64,000 nucleotides of DNA, from positions 2,428,549-2,492,548 of the forward strand of contig QRDG01000395.1 in assembly GCA_012064385.1 (NCBI GenBank), in the 5' to 3' direction. A model generated the notes under the pieces. That model was not told the origin of the DNA, ran no database searches, and saw only the letters and a program-made list of their open reading frames with translations. The stretch's first letter is position 1; each line of letters starts with the position of its first letter. A program made the translations under genes and the position numbers. Below, in pieces: positions 32,405 to 43,500 of the stretch. Origin of the DNA: Puccinellia tenuiflora (Eukaryota > Streptophyta > Magnoliopsida > Poales > Poaceae).

Positions 32405-32941
32405 CTAACAGAGAGCATATCCGGCTGTTGGCCGGTATTTGGCCGGTAGTACCGCTCCGAGGCCAGTAGTACCGGTTTTTCCTGGGACTTCTCCTCTTGG
32501 TTGCTCTTCTCCTTGACCGGTATCCTCTCGGTCACCGTCTCTAGGTCCTTCTCCCTCCTTGGCTTCCTTGTCCACGAAGGGGTCAATGTCGGGCTCGTAC
32601 CTAAGAAGACATAGAGTATCCGCTTGAGGTAGCAAGCCATTCATTGAAAGATTGTATTGATACAATGATAGGAGTGAATTCACCTTATCTTGGATAGCCT
32701 TAGCTCCAGATCTTGTCATGGGACCCATAGTAGCCTTGTGATTGATGGTGGTGTTGGGGCACCCCGTATCATCTCCCGCCCCCCTTCGGAAAGAGTCGTC
32801 CTCGAGTCTTCATTCGTATCAACACCATGGAAAGGAGATAGGTCGCTCAAGTTCAATGTGTCATGCACCAAGTACTTGGAGGTTGGGATGTTGATCTTGT
32901 AGGCGTTGTCGTTGATGCGCTTGAGAACCTTGAATGGTCCA
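32405..32941 (-). pseudogene. Integrase C-terminal end of element V pol
   Basis: Continues the V integrase after the W insertion: GPFKVLKRINDNAYKI, then SDLSPFHG, a typical Gypsy integrase C-terminal domain, then after a frameshift near 32720 a tail beginning GPMTRSGAK, common at the end of grass Gypsy polyproteins. W interrupts the codons for CGDG and PFKV. Removing W and one GTCCA copy gives an uninterrupted junction, which confirms that V predates W. Confidence 0.85.
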
Positions 32942-35900
32942 TGTAACACCCCAATAATTCGTCCCTAATTTTAGCGGTATTTTCTCACACCTGAAAAAAC
33001 TTTTTCTATTTTCAAATGTTTTCTTTAAACTTGTTGGTCTTTGAATTGACTTTGGCTTTGCTCACTTGGAAATTTCCCACTAATCCCCGATCCTTGTCGA
33101 CCTCCACCATAATTTCATACACTTGTTTTGCCAATCGAACATTGGTTCCATTTGGCGATTCCAAAACCCCTCCCATCGATCCCACCAAAAGCCACCACCT
33201 CAAATGTAGCTTCAAATAAATTTCCCCCAAGCTACCAAATGGTTCCCTCATACATATACATCAATCCCATCGGAAAATATTCCATAGTCCAATGCAAAAT
33301 CCCAAGGTTAAATCATATTCACTATTATGCCATTTCCAATCCAATGATTATTCAGACACATTCCACTCACCCAAAAATTCTACAATTTTGTGAATAGTCC
33401 TAATTTCACCTCCTGAACATTTAACTCCATTGTCCCAATCTCATTTGAGCAGTATTTGAGGTACTTACTTTGTAATGCCCTTTTTATGACTAATTGCAAT
33501 TTCTAAAGCAACCCCTGGCTTAAAGGATCATCTAGCATTGCCACTTGGCCAAATTCACAACCTCCCTTGTACAACGATATACCCCCAATATCAGATCAAG
33601 ATCATTTGAGGAAGTGCATTTATCATACCCATGCCATTAGGGTACTTTTGAACACCAATTTATTTGGCAATCTTCCATATATCCAAATGGGCTCATCCTC
33701 TACAGGCCTACTGTGAATTTCTGGGATTTTTCTGAGTTGTGTAAAGCCTTGATCATTTCATTGAGCACCTGGTGTTCCCTAGGTTTTCTGAAATTTTGCT
33801 TAAGACAAGTTGCAAACCAGCAAAAACCTATAACTAGAAGGTGGTAGAGTTTCTTGTTTGGCGCAAAGTGACGCGGTTGGTTTTCACATTCGATCCCGGA
33901 GATGAGTGAAACATCTCAACGCCGATGTCGGCATGGTGGCTGGCATGGTCACCGATGGCATGTCCAGGCCTGGCGGAGCCGCCCCTTCCTGGTCGTCGCC
34001 GTTGGCCCTCCCCACTATCCCTCCCCCTTGTGCGCCCCTACTTCCCCCACCTCTCGCTCGACCTCCCCATGCCCACACTCGCAGGCTCACCCCCCCTCTA
34101 CAGCGCCGCCATGCCACTAGGCGACGCACGGTTAGAACAGCGCCACCATGGGTCCCCTCTACAGCGTCTCGAGCTTATCCGAAGCCGCGGGTTTCTCGTC
34201 GTCCAGCACGCACCCCCGCTACACCGTCAACGCTTTGTCCGTCGTCCCGTCGGGGTAGCACTGAACACGTCATCCCGCCTTCCCCGCCGAGCCATCACGG
34301 TCGTTGTTCCCCCTCCCCCCCCGAGCCCTCTAAACGAGCACCCGAGCTCCCTCGCACGAGCAGCCATTCCCTCTCCCTCCCCTGGACCTCCCTGCCCTGT
34401 TAGGTGCCGAATGGAGCTCCATTTCGACCGAGTTGGCCGAAATCATGGCCACGGATCCTCGGATCACCGCGACCGATTTTGAACGCCATTCGTCAATTAA
34501 GCGGGAGGGAAGACTCCCCTTGATCCCCTCCACCCCCCGGACATGTCCGTTAGCGAAATAGGTCACCGTAGCCTTGGCTCCACTTGGGAACCGCCGGCGG
34601 CGAGCTAGGGAGCCCGCGGCCATGCCTGCGTGCAGGAGCTCCCCCTCGCCCATGGCTGGTTCCCCTGGAGGCGGTGCATCGGGGCGGCCCTCCTCGCACC
34701 ACGGCGACCGGCAGCGGGCACCAGGGCAGCGGCGGCGGCCGGCGGCCGAGCCGGCTCGAGCCGCGTCGGCTCCCTCCCATGCACCTCGACGCGGGGATGA
34801 CGCCTGCCAGCGTGGCGTCCGACAGGCGGGCCCGGCGTGGCCCGGCCTCCACATCATCCAAGTGGAGGCGCCTCCAGTGGTTTACGTCTTCCCCTTTGGA
34901 AGACGTATTTTCGGTGGATTGCGCAACCAACCCGGCCCAGTTCGGAATCAGCCCGTCTCGTTTTTTTCCGAAGTGAGCAGCAGATAGCTATTCGTCGCCG
35001 GGTCATAACTTTTGATCCGTAGCTCTGTTTGAGGTGATTCAAATTTGTAAATTCATAGTTTTAAGAGCTCTATCCAGCGGTATAGGTTTTACATTTTTGT
35101 AAAATGTTTATATGCTCAGCACCCGTGTATGCATGTATAGGTATTCCGCGGTACCGGCAAACCGATACCCTAAACAGTGACGTCTGTGAACTCCAAGTCA
35201 AATGGCGTCGATCGTCGAAGGCAAGCTAACCACTTGCTATGAGCACTCAAGCGGTGCTGTTTGTTGCGTATTAGCGTGGTATTTTATGTTATGGCTATTC
35301 GATGCTGATGTTGGTTCCTGTGATTTCATGTGTATACTTGCATGCCATAGTTATCTCGAGCTAAGATAGCAACGCCCTGTTTCATTTCAAGTATTAGAAT
35401 GACGTGTGAATAATTTGTGCGCCTCGCACTTGCGTGGCTTTGTCGAACCATCTATCTAAGTAACTATAAAACATGCGTTCCCATGATTGTTTGCTTCTTC
35501 TCCTTCGCCGAGGTGAGGAGCGGACGAATGTCGTCTTATGATCCTCGGAGTTGGGGGAATTTGCCAAAGAGTTATTTGCTTCTTCTCCCTCCGTCAAACT
35601 TGGCTGGCGTATGCCCGCTTTGACTGCGACGCTTGGGACGCTGGCTTTTCATTTGGGTCTTTTGCCAAGATTGCTGACACCACGTCGAGTTAATCCTCGA
35701 GTGGAATGGATGCTTTCTTTCTTATGATTGCTTTTCGGTTCATTTTGGAGACTACATGCCCACTAACTTTTGTAGTCGACCTGTGGATGTCACTGGCCGG
35801 AAGTATCTCCGCCATCGCCCGGTTGACGCTAACCAATTGTGCCATTTTGTTTTATTTACTCAACCTGTGGCTGCTACTGGCCGGAGGCATCTCCATCCTC

Positions 35901-37531
35901 GCCCGGTTGATTTTGTTATTCCATTTTACTCAACCAGTGGCTGTCACTGGTCGGAGGAATCTCCACCCTCGCCCGGTTGAATTGTTCCTTTATTTTTCTT
36001 TATCATCCTGAGGTGGCATCACGTCGCCCGGTTGACTTTACTTTACCATACTGAACTGCTATGTTATTATTTTATGCTCATGTATATCTTGTGGACTAAC
36101 GTCTGTTGCTGTCTTGTGGTTGGAATTGTTGTTGAAAGAAACTGGATTAAATGAACCATCCCTCCAAACTTCGATCGGTTCAGTCCATAGTGCCACTAAT
36201 CTGAACATCGAAAGCACTACCACTGTCGCTTGAATGGGAGAGCCATAGCCTATGTAACCTATCAAGCCTCCTTTGATGCTACCCACTTGGCAAGTTTAGT
36301 CGGATACTGCATAGTTGTGGTCGGGGCTAGTCTTGTGAAGGTTCTGGAGCTAGGCGTCGCTCATGAGTCGGGGACGTGCCGGATTCACTTCATCATAAGA
36401 CATAAAGTTGTGTCGGTAGCTATACAGGGAGTGTCTTGGTAGCGTGAACGGTTATGTAAGTGTATCTTGCTGAGTTTGACTTAAGGATGATATCCTAAAG
36501 TGCCAGCTGAGTAAGGTTCATTTAGATGGGTGGTAACTGCAACCTCTCGAGAGTGTGTCAACTAGCAGCTAGCCTTGCTCCTAGGTTATGGAACAGTTCA
36601 GTGTCGGTCACACTATTGTCCTTTGTCAAGTCCGGAGATTAAACTTAAGTTAGGTTTGAAAGGAAGATGAACAACCTGAATTACAATAGGCTGATGCAGG
36701 GAATGTTACTTGAGTCGTGGAAGGTTATCCGTGTTTGGGGTGACGGTGTGATCGTTGGGAGCCTAGAGTTAGGCCCGAGCCAACGTCAGCCGTGCATGCC
36801 CCGAGCAGAGATATGAGGCCAATGGGCCTAGCAGTTTGACCGAGGTGGCATGGCCGTTGGGCCTAGTTGTGATGACAGGTGATGTTAAAATATTTGGTAC
36901 CAATGGGTACATCCGTCACTCATCACATGTAAGTTCTTGTGTGATCTCCGGTACACGATCCAATCCCACCTGGCTTGGACTCTGTACTGGTGATACCCCC
37001 GTTGTTTGCTTATGCCCTGGTTTGTTGTGCTACCTCATTGTTACCTACTTGGACTACTGTAAGTAGACACTTGCCATGTTTAGATTATTGTTATTATTGC
37101 TGGTTACGTGTTGCCTGAATTGCTTGACTGTTCATGTGTTGTGGTTATTTTCTTGCGTGTACGTCATTGTACTCAGACTGGCTTTTCATGTGGCCAGACG
37201 TTGAGAGGATTCATCTTCTACCATAGCAAGGAGATGGAGCAAGAGCGTGCTAGGATCAGTAGCCCAGCCAGATGCCTGTGGAATGGAGTCCCTCCAAGCC
37301 GTTGCTGTATCTATGTCTTCCACTGCCAGTTAAACTCTGTCCCGTGCCATACATGGCCTTGATAATTTTTCATGCCTTTACGGCCATGTAAAACCATTTG
37401 TAGCCATTTGGGCCTGATTGTGTAATGATATTTCTGCTATGTTGCATTGTCGTAACGTGCGTCCGGATATCCTGGGCTGGCGTACGGGGCGACCGCCTCT
37501 CTGGCGATATGCGTCAGAGGGGGGTGCCACA
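32942..37531 (+). mobile_element. 5' LTR of Sukkula-like LARD W (4.59 kb)
   Basis: Starts TGTAACACCCCAATAATTCG and ends gggtgccaca, flanked on the left by the duplication GTCCA (32937-32941). LTR pair lengths are 4,590 and 4,643 bp. The difference is mainly two indels (about 24 bp near 33706 and about 40 bp near 35391). The TATA position reads ctctaaacg (34329-34337) instead of tataaagg. GC-rich blocks (33900-34990) create shadow frames. No coding sequence is supported. Confidence 0.95.
35775..35985 (+). repeat. Three-fold degenerate repeat in the W 5' LTR
   Basis: Three copies of a segment containing acctgtggctg, ctggccggaggcatctcc and cgcccggttga, about 70-85 bp apart. Also present in the 3' LTR (43451-43661) and in WL, so it is a family feature. 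Confidence 0.85.
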
Positions 37532-37536
37532 GAGCA

Positions 37537-37548
37537 TGGTATCAGAGC
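37537..37548 (+). other. Primer-binding site of W
   Basis: tggtatcagagc, complementary to the 3' end of initiator tRNA-Met, five bases after the LTR. Confidence 0.9.
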
Positions 37549-37893
37549 ACCAGGCTGGCTGTAGACTACCCTAGCATGGAAAGTCCACCCTTACTTTTAC
37601 CCGACAATGACCCGATGGATTTAACCCATTCTTGCCTAACCAACATGGCCGGTGTTGGTCAACAGTATGGTGCAGTAGGACCTGTCCCAATCTTCCCCAA
37701 CAAGACGAGCCGGTTTCTTCCATGTGAAGCAGTTGACCTTACCCAGAGAACTTGAGACCCCGTCCTAGTTGCTTTATAACCCCACTCTCGCCTGCCATTC
37801 TGGGCAACTCAACCCTTTGGAAGTAGAATCCTACCCAGGAACCCTACGTTCTTAACCTATCCCAAAAAAAACCCAAAGCCCCGAGAAAATCCG

Positions 37894-38478
37894 ATGGATA
37901 CCCCTAATGCCATCTTGGAAACCACCGCCAAGGAGCATTTGAGCTTTCGATTGATTCTCTGGAGGGTCGTCAACCATATCCTTGGTAGCTCCGTTCACCC
38001 CATGTATGTGGTGTTCCAGAGCTCACTCACGTCTGCCGGGGATGAATTCCGGGCCGATGTGAGGATCAGCCCGTGTCCTCGGGGCACGAATCAGCCCTAC
38101 TTAATCCAGGGTGGCCGCATGCCTACTCTGGCGCTAGCCATCCAGGTAGCAGCCTGGGAATGCCTCATCCGTCTTCGGTCCTCCGAACCCATGCTGGCTG
38201 AAACTCGAGAGTTCTACTACATTCCGGCCAGACCACAGCCCCAGGGAGAGATGGTCCAAGCTGACGTCTCGAAGGAGTCCAACCCAGCACTAATCAACCA
38301 AGTTGCCTACGCCGTCGCCATGACGAACCTCAACAACTTCTTGATGGAGGAGCTCGTGACTACAAGGAGGAACCTCAGCCGTGCCCGCCTACACCAATAC
38401 CTAGTGGAAAGCACACGTACACTCTCCCATAGGCAAGCTCGGCGTAGTGGACTTCCAGATCCCGGCCCATCCCGATGA
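37894..38478 (+). CDS. 194-aa LARD-encoded protein with a dsRNA-binding-like region
   Basis: The only substantial ATG frame in the sense direction of the W internal region, about 350 bp after the primer-binding site. Residues 36-95 have the order expected of a double-stranded-RNA-binding domain: PMYVVFQSS, then FRADVRIS, then a loop, then YLIQGG followed by a helix AIQVAAWECLIRL. The usual basic K-K-x-x-K of the second RNA-contact helix is not present. The rest (100-165) looks helical, followed by an Arg/Ser-rich tail. No Gag zinc knuckle and no pol motif. The family match is inference by eye and needs profile and structure comparison. Similar proteins of unknown role occur in grass repeats. 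Confidence 0.5.
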   Translation: MDTPNAILETTAKEHLSFRLILWRVVNHILGSSVHPMYVVFQSSLTSAGDEFRADVRISPCPRGTNQPYLIQGGRMPTLALAIQVAAWECLIRLRSSEPMLAETREFYYIPARPQPQGEMVQADVSKESNPALINQVAYAVAMTNLNNFLMEELVTTRRNLSRARLHQYLVESTRTLSHRQARRSGLPDPGPSR

Positions 38479-39192
38479 GTCCTAGAGCAGGTTCCGATCC
38501 TCGATGGTGTTCCTGTGTCCTCCGACCTTGCAGAGGAAGGAGACGTGGACACCACTCTCCGGCTTGGCCGCACCCCACCATCTGTGAAGGGCCGTCAGGC
38601 GGAGTAAGATCTGTTTAGTTTAGCATGAGGGGCACTCGTAAGTTGATAGATGAGAGTTTGTGGTTTTGTTTGTAATTCCTGTGTTTGCTTGTACGTGTGT
38701 TTGTGTTGTTTGCCATTCTGGTTGATGTTGAGTGAACCTGTACAAAACTTGGTGTTCTAATTATCTGGTTAACCACTTGGTCGAACCATGGTGGAATATC
38801 ATGCCGTTCCCTTTAGTCAAATTTTGTCAAGTAACCGGGTGCGCTTGTTAACCAGTATGGTTGAAATGATTATGCCATACTGATGCGATTGTTTTGGGCC
38901 ATAAAATGGAGAGTTATTTTCTAAAATGAAATTTTTCTCGAGTAGAAAATTCTACTATTGGTGTGATAGTGCCTCTGCAATTCCCTCTGCTACAAGAACG
39001 AATCTGTGACAGCTAAGGAAAAATCTCAAAAATACAAATCTGGATCTAAATCAACAGAGGAGCCAAATTTGATACACCAGCTGAGTTCAGTACATAGGGG
39101 CAATTTCGGAAACAGGGGATACAAGTTCTACTCAACATACGACACTACCACTACCTCAGTGCAGATACAGAAGAGCACCCCAGAAAAGAATC
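38479..39192 (+). mobile_element. Non-coding part of the W internal region
   Basis: AT-rich, no coding frame on either strand apart from short shadows. T- and GT-rich sequence (38640-38720) follows the ORF. Confidence 0.7.
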
Positions 39193-39582
39193 CTACTCTT
39201 TCTCGCGCTCAGTGGCGTCGCCTAGAGATGAACCAGGTTCACCCGAAGCCGAGACGTGAGCGGAGCGACGACGACGACGGCGGACAGCTCGAGCTCCCAG
39301 CTCACCCCCCACCGGAGGAGTAGCCGTAGCAGCCACCGGGGACGTCCGCCAATCTCTCACAGGAGCCACAAGAAACTCGTCCACAGCCGCCGCAGCACCC
39401 TCGACAACGCCATACCACCAATCGTGCAGGTGACAGGCTGACCAGACCACCACCGTGAGCAGAATCACCAGTAGCCCCCCGATGGTCAACCCGAGCCACA
39501 ACACACAGAACAAGTGCTCGAGGAAGCCAGCTCGCTCCGGACCGTAAGTGAAATCGCAAAGAAATTGAGAGAAGAAGCTCAT
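39193..39582 (-). CDS. Antisense 129-aa small membrane protein in the W internal region
   Basis: The minus-strand ATG at 39582 begins MSFFSQFLCDF. One strong transmembrane segment spans about residues 24-50 (LFCVLWLGLTIGGLLVILL...). A Pro/Ala-rich stretch follows, then six consecutive Arg at 101-106 and an acidic, Ser-rich tail. A TATA box (minus strand ctataaat, 39616-39623) lies about 34 bp before the ATG, so the leader would be very short. The frame can be extended upstream to an ATG at 39756 (187 aa). The family is not recognised. It may be a captured gene fragment or a LARD antisense gene analogous to those in Tat elements. Confidence 0.4.
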   Translation of the reverse strand: MSFFSQFLCDFTYGPERAGFLEHLFCVLWLGLTIGGLLVILLTVVVWSACHLHDWWYGVVEGAAAAVDEFLVAPVRDWRTSPVAATATPPVGGELGARAVRRRRRRSAHVSASGEPGSSLGDATEREKE

Positions 39583-39615
39583 GCTGGCAATGAGGAGAGA
39601 ATCACCGAGGCCGCA

Positions 39616-39623
39616 ATTTATAG
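39616..39623 (-). promoter_or_regulatory. TATA box upstream of the antisense membrane-protein ORF
   Basis: Minus strand ctataaat in GC-rich sequence, correctly oriented for the 39582 ATG. Confidence 0.45.
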
Positions 39624-39861
39624 CCCCGGTCCGGCCTCGCGCGGGAAGGAAGGGAATCGCGGGCAGCGCTCGGCCAATTTGGCGTGAAATCATCGGGGCA
39701 CCCAAAGCCGTGATGGCCGCCGCGTAGATGGACAACACGCGCATCAGTACCGCCATGGAGTGCTTAGCACACTCAGAGCCAGCCAGGTACGGATGGAGAT
39801 GCTGCGAGGAAGAAGAAGATAGAAAGGAAGAAGGGGACCGACAGGTGGACCCCAGTCCCAC

Positions 39862-40550
39862 ATGTCAGCGAGCAAGGAGATAGCCCTCCGTGTGCTTCTA
39901 TCCTTTTCTCAGGAGATCAGTCCCTCGTCTCTCCCATGTCTCGTAGGGAAAATTTTGCCAAAATGATTTTGGGGTGGCCCTACCCCGCAGTATCTGTAAG
40001 CCAATTATTGGCGAAACAGATGCTTTCTTTTAAAAAAGAAACCCCGTTTTCTTTTTCCAAACATGTGTGCTTGAAAAAGTACATACAACTTTTCAAAAAT
40101 AAATCTAAACAAGGGGCATGTTTAGCATATCCCTAACGTTGTGTTTTGCAAAATTGGGTAATGATCTGACCAAGTTAAATCAAGGTTATCGAGTGATGAT
40201 CTGTGTGTAGATCTTGTTTGATCTTGCCATGCTTGTGTTTGGTTGAACTAATACCTTAGATTTAATTTTTCACCTATAATAAAAGAACCTATGTTGATTG
40301 ATTTCGTGAGCCCCTGCCATGCCATCCTTAGAATGCATGATTGTGATAAAAATATCATGCTTTGATAACATTTTTTCTAGTAAAATACCCTGCGGAGTGT
40401 TAATCCTTTGAATGTTAAACTCGAGTATTGGGTAGAAAAAGTTTTAAAATATTTTAAAAATATAGGGGTATATCAAACCTTACAAGAAACATCTTGTTAT
40501 GACCCCGGGAATCTCTATTAGTCTCCGAATCTCGGGACGAGATTCTTTTT
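39862..40550 (+). mobile_element. 3' untranslated part of the W internal region
   Basis: AT-rich, no coding frame. Ends with a purine tract before the 3' LTR. Confidence 0.7.
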
Positions 40551-40562
40551 AAGAGGAGAAGG
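40551..40562 (+). other. Polypurine tract of W
   Basis: aagaggagaagg two bases before the 3' LTR start. Confidence 0.8.
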
Positions 40563-40564
40563 TT

Positions 40565-43500
40565 TGTAACACCCCAAAAATTCGTCCCTAATTTTAGCGG
40601 TGTTTTCTCACACCTGAAAAAACTTTTTCTATTTTCAAATGTTTTCTTTCAACTTGTTGGTCTATGAATTGACTTTGGCTTTGCTCACTTGGAAATATCC
40701 CACTAATCCCCGATCCTTGTCGACCTCCACCATAATTTCATACCCTTATTTTGCCGATCAAACATTGGTTCCATTTGGCGATTCCAAAACCCCTCCCATC
40801 GATCCCACCAAAAGCCACCACCTCAAATATAGCTTCAAATAAATTTCCCCCAAGCTACCAAATGGTTCCCTCATACATATACATCAATCCCATCGGAAAA
40901 TATTCCATAGTCCAATGCAAAATCCCAAGGTTAAATCATATTCACTATTATGCCATTTCCAATCCAATGATTATTCAGACACATTCCACTCACCCAAAAA
41001 TTCTACAATTTTGTGAATAGTGCTAATTTCACCTCCTGAACATTTAACTCCATTTTCCCAATCTCATTTGAGCAGTATTTGAGGTACTTCCTTTGTAATG
41101 CCCTTTTTATGCCTAATTGCAATTTCTAAAGCAACCCCTGGCTAAAAGGATCATCTAGCATTGCCACTTGGCCAAATTTACAACCTCCCTTGTACAACGA
41201 TATACCCCCAATATCAGATCAAGATCATTTGAGGAAGTGCATTTATCATGCCCATGCCATTAGGGTACTTTTGAACACCAATTTATTTGGCAATCTTCCA
41301 TATATCCAAATGGGCTCAAACTCCACAGGAATACCTTATACACCCAACATGGCCTACTGTGAATTTCTGGGATTTTTCTGAGTTGTGTAAAACCTTGATC
41401 ATTTCATTGAGCACCTGGTGTTCCCTAGGTTTTCTGAAATTTTGCTTAGGACAAGTTGCAAACCAGCAAAAACCTATAACTAGAAGGTGGTAGAGTTTCT
41501 TGTTTGGCGCAAAGTGACGCGGTTGGTTTTCACTTTCGATCCCGGAGATGAGTGAAACATCTCAATGCCGATGTCGGCATGGTGGCTGGCATGGTCACCG
41601 ATGGCATGTCCAGACCTGGCGGAGCCGCCCCTTCCTGGTCATCGCCGTTGGCCCTCCCCACTGCCCCCTTGTGCGCCCCTACTACCCCCACCTCTCGCTC
41701 GACCTCCCCATGCCCGCACTCGCCAGCTCACCCCCCCTCTAGAGCGCCGCCATGCCGCTAGGCGGCACGCGGTCAGAACAGCGCCACCATGGGTCCCCTC
41801 TCCAGTGTCTCGAGCTTATCCGAAGCCGCGGGTTTCTCGTCGTCCAGCACGCACCCCCTACACCGTTAATGCTTTGTCCGTCGTCCCGTCGCGGTAGCAC
41901 CGAACACGTCACCCCGCCTTCCCCGCCGAGCCGTCATAGTCGTTGTACCCCCCCGAGCCCTATAAAGGAGCACCCGAGCTCCCTCGCGCGAGCAGCCATT
42001 CCCTCTCCCTCCCCTGGACCTCCCTGCCTAGTTAGGTGCCGAATGGAGCTCCATTTCGACGGAGTTGGCCGAAATCATGGCCGCGGATCCTCGGATCACC
42101 GCGACCGATTTCGAGCGCCATTCGTCAATTAAGCGGGAGGGAAGACTCCCCTTGATCCCCTCCACCCCCCGGACATCTCCGTTCGCGAAATAGGTCACCT
42201 TAGCCTTGGCTCCGCTCGGGAACCGCCGGCGGCGAGCTTGGGAGCCCGCGGCCATGCCTGCGTGCAGGAGCTCCCCCTCGCCCGTGGCTGGTTCCCCTGG
42301 AGGCGGTGCATCGGGGCGGCCCTCCCCGCACCACGGCGACTGGCGGCGGGCACCAGGGCAGCGGCGGCGGCCGGCGGCCGAGCCGGCCCGAGCCGCATCG
42401 GCTCACTCCCGTGCACCTCGACGTGGGGATGATGCCTGCCAGCGTGGCGTCCGACAGGCGGGCCCGGCGTGGCCCGGCCGCCACATCATCCAAGTGGAGG
42501 CGCCTCCGGTGGTTTACGTCTTCCCCTTTGGAAGACGTATTTCGGTGGATTGCGCAACCAGCCCGGCCCAGTTCGGAATCAGCCCGTCTCGTTTTTTTTC
42601 CAAAGTGAGCAGCAGATAGCTATTCGTCGCCGGGTCATAACTTTTGATCCGTAGCTCTGTTTGAGGTGATTCAAATTTGTAAATTCATAGTTTTAAGAGC
42701 TCTATCCAGCGTTATAGGTTTTACATTTTTGTAAAATGTTTATATGCTCAGCACCCGTGTATGCATGTATAGGTATTCCGCGGTACCGGCAAACCGATAC
42801 CCTAAACAGTGACGTCTGTGACTCTCCAAGTCAAATGGCGTCGATCGTCGAAGGCAAGCTAACCACTTGCTATGAAAACTCAAGCGGTGCTGTTTGTTGC
42901 ATATTAGCGTGGTATTTTATGTTATGGCTATTCAATGCTGATGTTGGTTCCTGTGATTTCATGTGTATACTTGCATGCCATGGTTATCTCGAGCTTAGAT
43001 AGCAACGCCCTGTTTCATTTCAAGTACAAATAGTGATGCCATGTTTCACTCATCATCCATGTGTGTATTAGAATGACGTGTGAATAATTTGTGCGCCTCG
43101 CACTTGCGTGGCTTTGTCGAACCATCTAACTAAGTAACTATAAAACATGCGTTCCAATGATTGTTTGCTTCTTCTCTCCTTCGCCGAGGTGAGGAGTGGA
43201 CGAATGTCGTCTTATGATCCTCGGAGTTGGGGGCATTTGCCAAAGAGTTATTTGCTTCTTCTCCCTCCGTCAAACTTGGCTGGCGTATGCCCGCTTTGAC
43301 TGCGACGCTTGGGATGCTGGCTTTTCATTTGGGTCTTTTGCCAAGATTGCTGACACCACGTCGAGTTAATCCTCGAGTGGAATGGATGCTTTCTTTCTTA
43401 TGATTGCTTTTCGGTTCATTTTGGAGACTACATGCCCACTAACTTTTGTAGTCGACCTGTGGCTGTCACTGGCCGGAAGTATCTCCGCCATCTCCCGGTT

